Source: Bacteroidia bacterium (lineage in GTDB: Bacteria > Bacteroidota > Bacteroidia > Bacteroidales > GWA2-32-17). From it: a stretch of DNA of 33,285 nucleotides. The stretch spans positions 1 to 33,285 of the forward strand of contig JACREQ010000049.1 in NCBI GenBank assembly GCA_016218155.1, read 5' to 3'. Below, piece after piece: positions 31,910 to 33,285 of the stretch (its first letter is position 1; every line of letters begins with the position of its first letter). Both the position numbers and the translations under genes were made by a program. The notes under the pieces are model-generated. The model was not told the DNA's origin. It made no database searches and worked only from the letters and a program-made list of their open reading frames with translations.

Positions 31910-32332
31910 ATGATACTAAATAAAACAACATCTTACGCAATTAAAATTTTGTTGCTCATGGCTGCTAAACCAAGCGAAAGTTTTACTGCAAAGCAATTAC
32001 ATGAAGAATTAGGTATTAATAATAGGTACCTAAGAAAAATTCTTACAGGTTTTTCAAAAAGCAATCTTGTAAAAAGTAATAAAGGAAAAAATGGCGGGTT
32101 CGTTTTAGTAAAAGCTATCGATCAAATTACAATTGCCGAAATTATTGAAAAAGTTGAAGGTTTAGAAAAATTTGAAGAGTGTTTCTTAGGCAATGGAGAT
32201 TGTAGTTCCGAAAAAACTTGTGAAATGCACAGCTTATTTGTAGAAATAAAAGAACAAATGATAAAGACATTTTCAGAAACTACTTTAAAAGATATAAAAG
32301 AAAAATCTAGTACTAACAAATATATATATTAA
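31910..32332 (+). CDS. Rrf2-family Fe-S regulator, NsrR-like
   Basis: The winged helix-turn-helix occupies residues 1-~70 (TTSYAIKILLLMAAKPSESFTAKQLHEELGINNRYLRKILTGFSKSNLVKSNKGKNGGFVL). Three Cys at 91, 98 and 104 (C-x6-C-x5-C) are placed as the Fe-S ligands of NsrR/IscR proteins. NsrR senses nitric oxide through this cluster. The gene heads a plus-strand operon with the reductase subunits, 16 bases upstream of subunit II, and is divergent from the RIC operon. This context favours NO sensing over general Fe-S control. NsrR itself is a family inference, so no gene symbol is assigned. Confidence 0.9.
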   Translation: MILNKTTSYAIKILLLMAAKPSESFTAKQLHEELGINNRYLRKILTGFSKSNLVKSNKGKNGGFVLVKAIDQITIAEIIEKVEGLEKFEECFLGNGDCSSEKTCEMHSLFVEIKEQMIKTFSETTLKDIKEKSSTNKYIY

Positions 32333-32348
32333 TTTAAAAAAGAGAACT

Positions 32349-32897
32349 ATGGCAGATTCATCAGATGTTTTAAATGGATTAATTATTGTTTATACCAGCT
32401 ATGTGCTGGTAATAATAACAATAGTCTCGTTGTTTGCATACAGGCTTACAACAAAAGGAGAAGGGAAACTGGTTAAACCCGCAATTTTTTATACCTGGAT
32501 TGGTTTTCTAATTTTTACAGGTGTAACAATTCACATTGTTACCTATAACACTATTCCTTGGTCACCAATTGATTTAAACAGAAAAGAAATTAAAGCTGAT
32601 AAAGTTTTTGAAATTTCTGTTAAAAATCATAAATTTATTTTGCCTGCTGAAAAGATGTTGGTAAAGGTGAATGATAAAGTTTTGTTTAATGTTAATTCTC
32701 AGGATTTAACATACGGCTTTGGGTTATTCAGAAAAGATAATTCAATGCTTTTTCAAATGCAGGTAATTCCTGGTCATAATAATGATCTTCTCTGGCAATT
32801 TACAAAACCGGGTGTTTATACTATCAGATCTACGGAATATTCGGGGCCTAAAGGTGTTAATATGGTAGAAAAAGATGTTGTGGAAGTAATAGAATAA
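32349..32897 (+). CDS. Heme-copper oxidase-type subunit II (cupredoxin) lacking CuA ligands, probable NO reductase subunit
   Basis: Two N-terminal membrane helices (~9-31, 46-66) precede a cupredoxin domain (~85-182), the layout of oxidase subunit II. Aligned to the CuA motif, the ligand His becomes Tyr122 (DLTYGFGLF). The C-x-E-x-C-x3-H-x2-M segment becomes S161-x-E163-x-S165-x3-G169-x2-M172. Both Cys and both His are gone, while Glu and Met remain. A dinuclear CuA centre is therefore unlikely, so electrons may come from quinol or another donor, as in quinol oxidases. It is followed after 23 bases by subunit I. The NO reductase role is inferred from the surrounding NO genes. Confidence 0.85.
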   Translation: MADSSDVLNGLIIVYTSYVLVIITIVSLFAYRLTTKGEGKLVKPAIFYTWIGFLIFTGVTIHIVTYNTIPWSPIDLNRKEIKADKVFEISVKNHKFILPAEKMLVKVNDKVLFNVNSQDLTYGFGLFRKDNSMLFQMQVIPGHNNDLLWQFTKPGVYTIRSTEYSGPKGVNMVEKDVVEVIE

Positions 32898-32920
32898 AAA
32901 AATAACAAAATATAAAAATT

Positions 32921-33285
32921 ATGAGTTATATTAATAAATTAATGAATGGCGAGCAAGGTGCTTTTAAGTCACAGACTTTAACACCTATGCAAAAAATCAC
33001 ATTACGCTTTGTAGTAGTTGGTTTGATTTATTACGGTTTTTCTGCAATTGAAGGAATGATGATGCGGCTTTATGAAGTTTCACCTATTCCGGGAATTGAT
33101 ACTGGGCATTTCTTTTCTATGATGACCGTACATCCTTTGGTTGGTATTTTTGGTTCAACATATATGATTGTTTTTGGAGCCTTTTTATTTTTAGTTCCCT
33201 TCTTAATGAAAAAACCTTTATGGAGCATTAAGCTTGCAAACTGGACTTTTTTCTTAATCGCAATTGGAACTTTTATAATGTGGTC
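32921..33285 (+). CDS. Heme-copper oxidase superfamily catalytic subunit I, N-terminal 121 residues (cut by window end)
   Basis: The open frame starts at ATG 32921 and continues past the window end. Hydrophobic helices are visible at ~28-47, ~68-95 and ~106-121. Helix 2 begins FFSMMTVHPLVGIFGSTYMIVFGAFLFLVPFL, matching the position of the low-spin heme His of subunit I (His71; oxidases usually have H-G here). The distinguishing active-site residues lie beyond the window. So whether it is an NO reductase (bNOR-like, eNOR-like or other) or an oxygen reductase cannot be read here. The Rrf2, RIC and DUF438 neighbours favour NO reduction. Confidence 0.82.
   Translation, partial: MSYINKLMNGEQGAFKSQTLTPMQKITLRFVVVGLIYYGFSAIEGMMMRLYEVSPIPGIDTGHFFSMMTVHPLVGIFGSTYMIVFGAFLFLVPFLMKKPLWSIKLANWTFFLIAIGTFIMW

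Overview
The window is AT-rich DNA from a member of the Bacteroidota. Support for this comes from TonB-dependent receptors with carboxypeptidase-like N-terminal domains, a DUF4249 lipoprotein, an integrase with a Bacteroidetes-type arm-binding domain, few classical Shine-Dalgarno sites, and several matches to the Bacteroidota -7 promoter element TAnnTTTG. Nothing allows a genus assignment. No tRNA, rRNA or CRISPR array was seen.

Region 1 (about 1-12.3 kb) looks like a mobile, defence-loaded accessory island. It opens with the 3' part of a VapE-like P-loop gene, an unknown coiled-coil membrane protein and a tyrosine recombinase (plus strand). Two diverged copies of a ~140 bp non-coding block, each starting with a terminator hairpin, flank the recombinase gene. 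On the minus strand follow two defence-like units. The first is a four-gene operon: a HigB/RelE-like toxin, an XRE antitoxin, a probable SecB-like chaperone and an AbiC-like membrane protein. It reads as a toxin-antitoxin-chaperone module with an added membrane protein. The second is a Type I restriction-modification system (hsdR, hsdM, hsdS) whose last gene overlaps a TIR-domain gene preceded by a strong ribosome binding site.

Region 2 (12.6-15.7 kb) holds a TonB-dependent receptor paired with a DUF4249 lipoprotein. Region 3 (15.9-23.7 kb) is a probable operon of cupin, TetR regulator, small membrane protein, TolC-like, membrane-fusion and RND pump genes, a DUF2141 protein and a short second TetR. 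It is headed by a very good promoter overlapped by a palindromic operator.

Region 4 (23.8-28.9 kb) has a metal-binding-like (HMA) protein, a TonB receptor fused to an inner-membrane-type domain, a DUF6448 protein and a membrane-bound AraC regulator. Region 5 (29-33.3 kb) is a nitric oxide module. RIC/ScdA, a DUF1858-DUF2249 protein and a DUF438-hemerythrin-PAS protein lie on the minus strand. Divergent to them are an Rrf2 (NsrR-like) regulator and a heme-copper-type reductase: subunit II, then subunit I, which is cut by the window end. Subunit II has lost most CuA ligands. The operator that heads the efflux operon recurs, at the same position relative to a -7 element, upstream of the DUF438 gene, so one TetR protein probably controls both.
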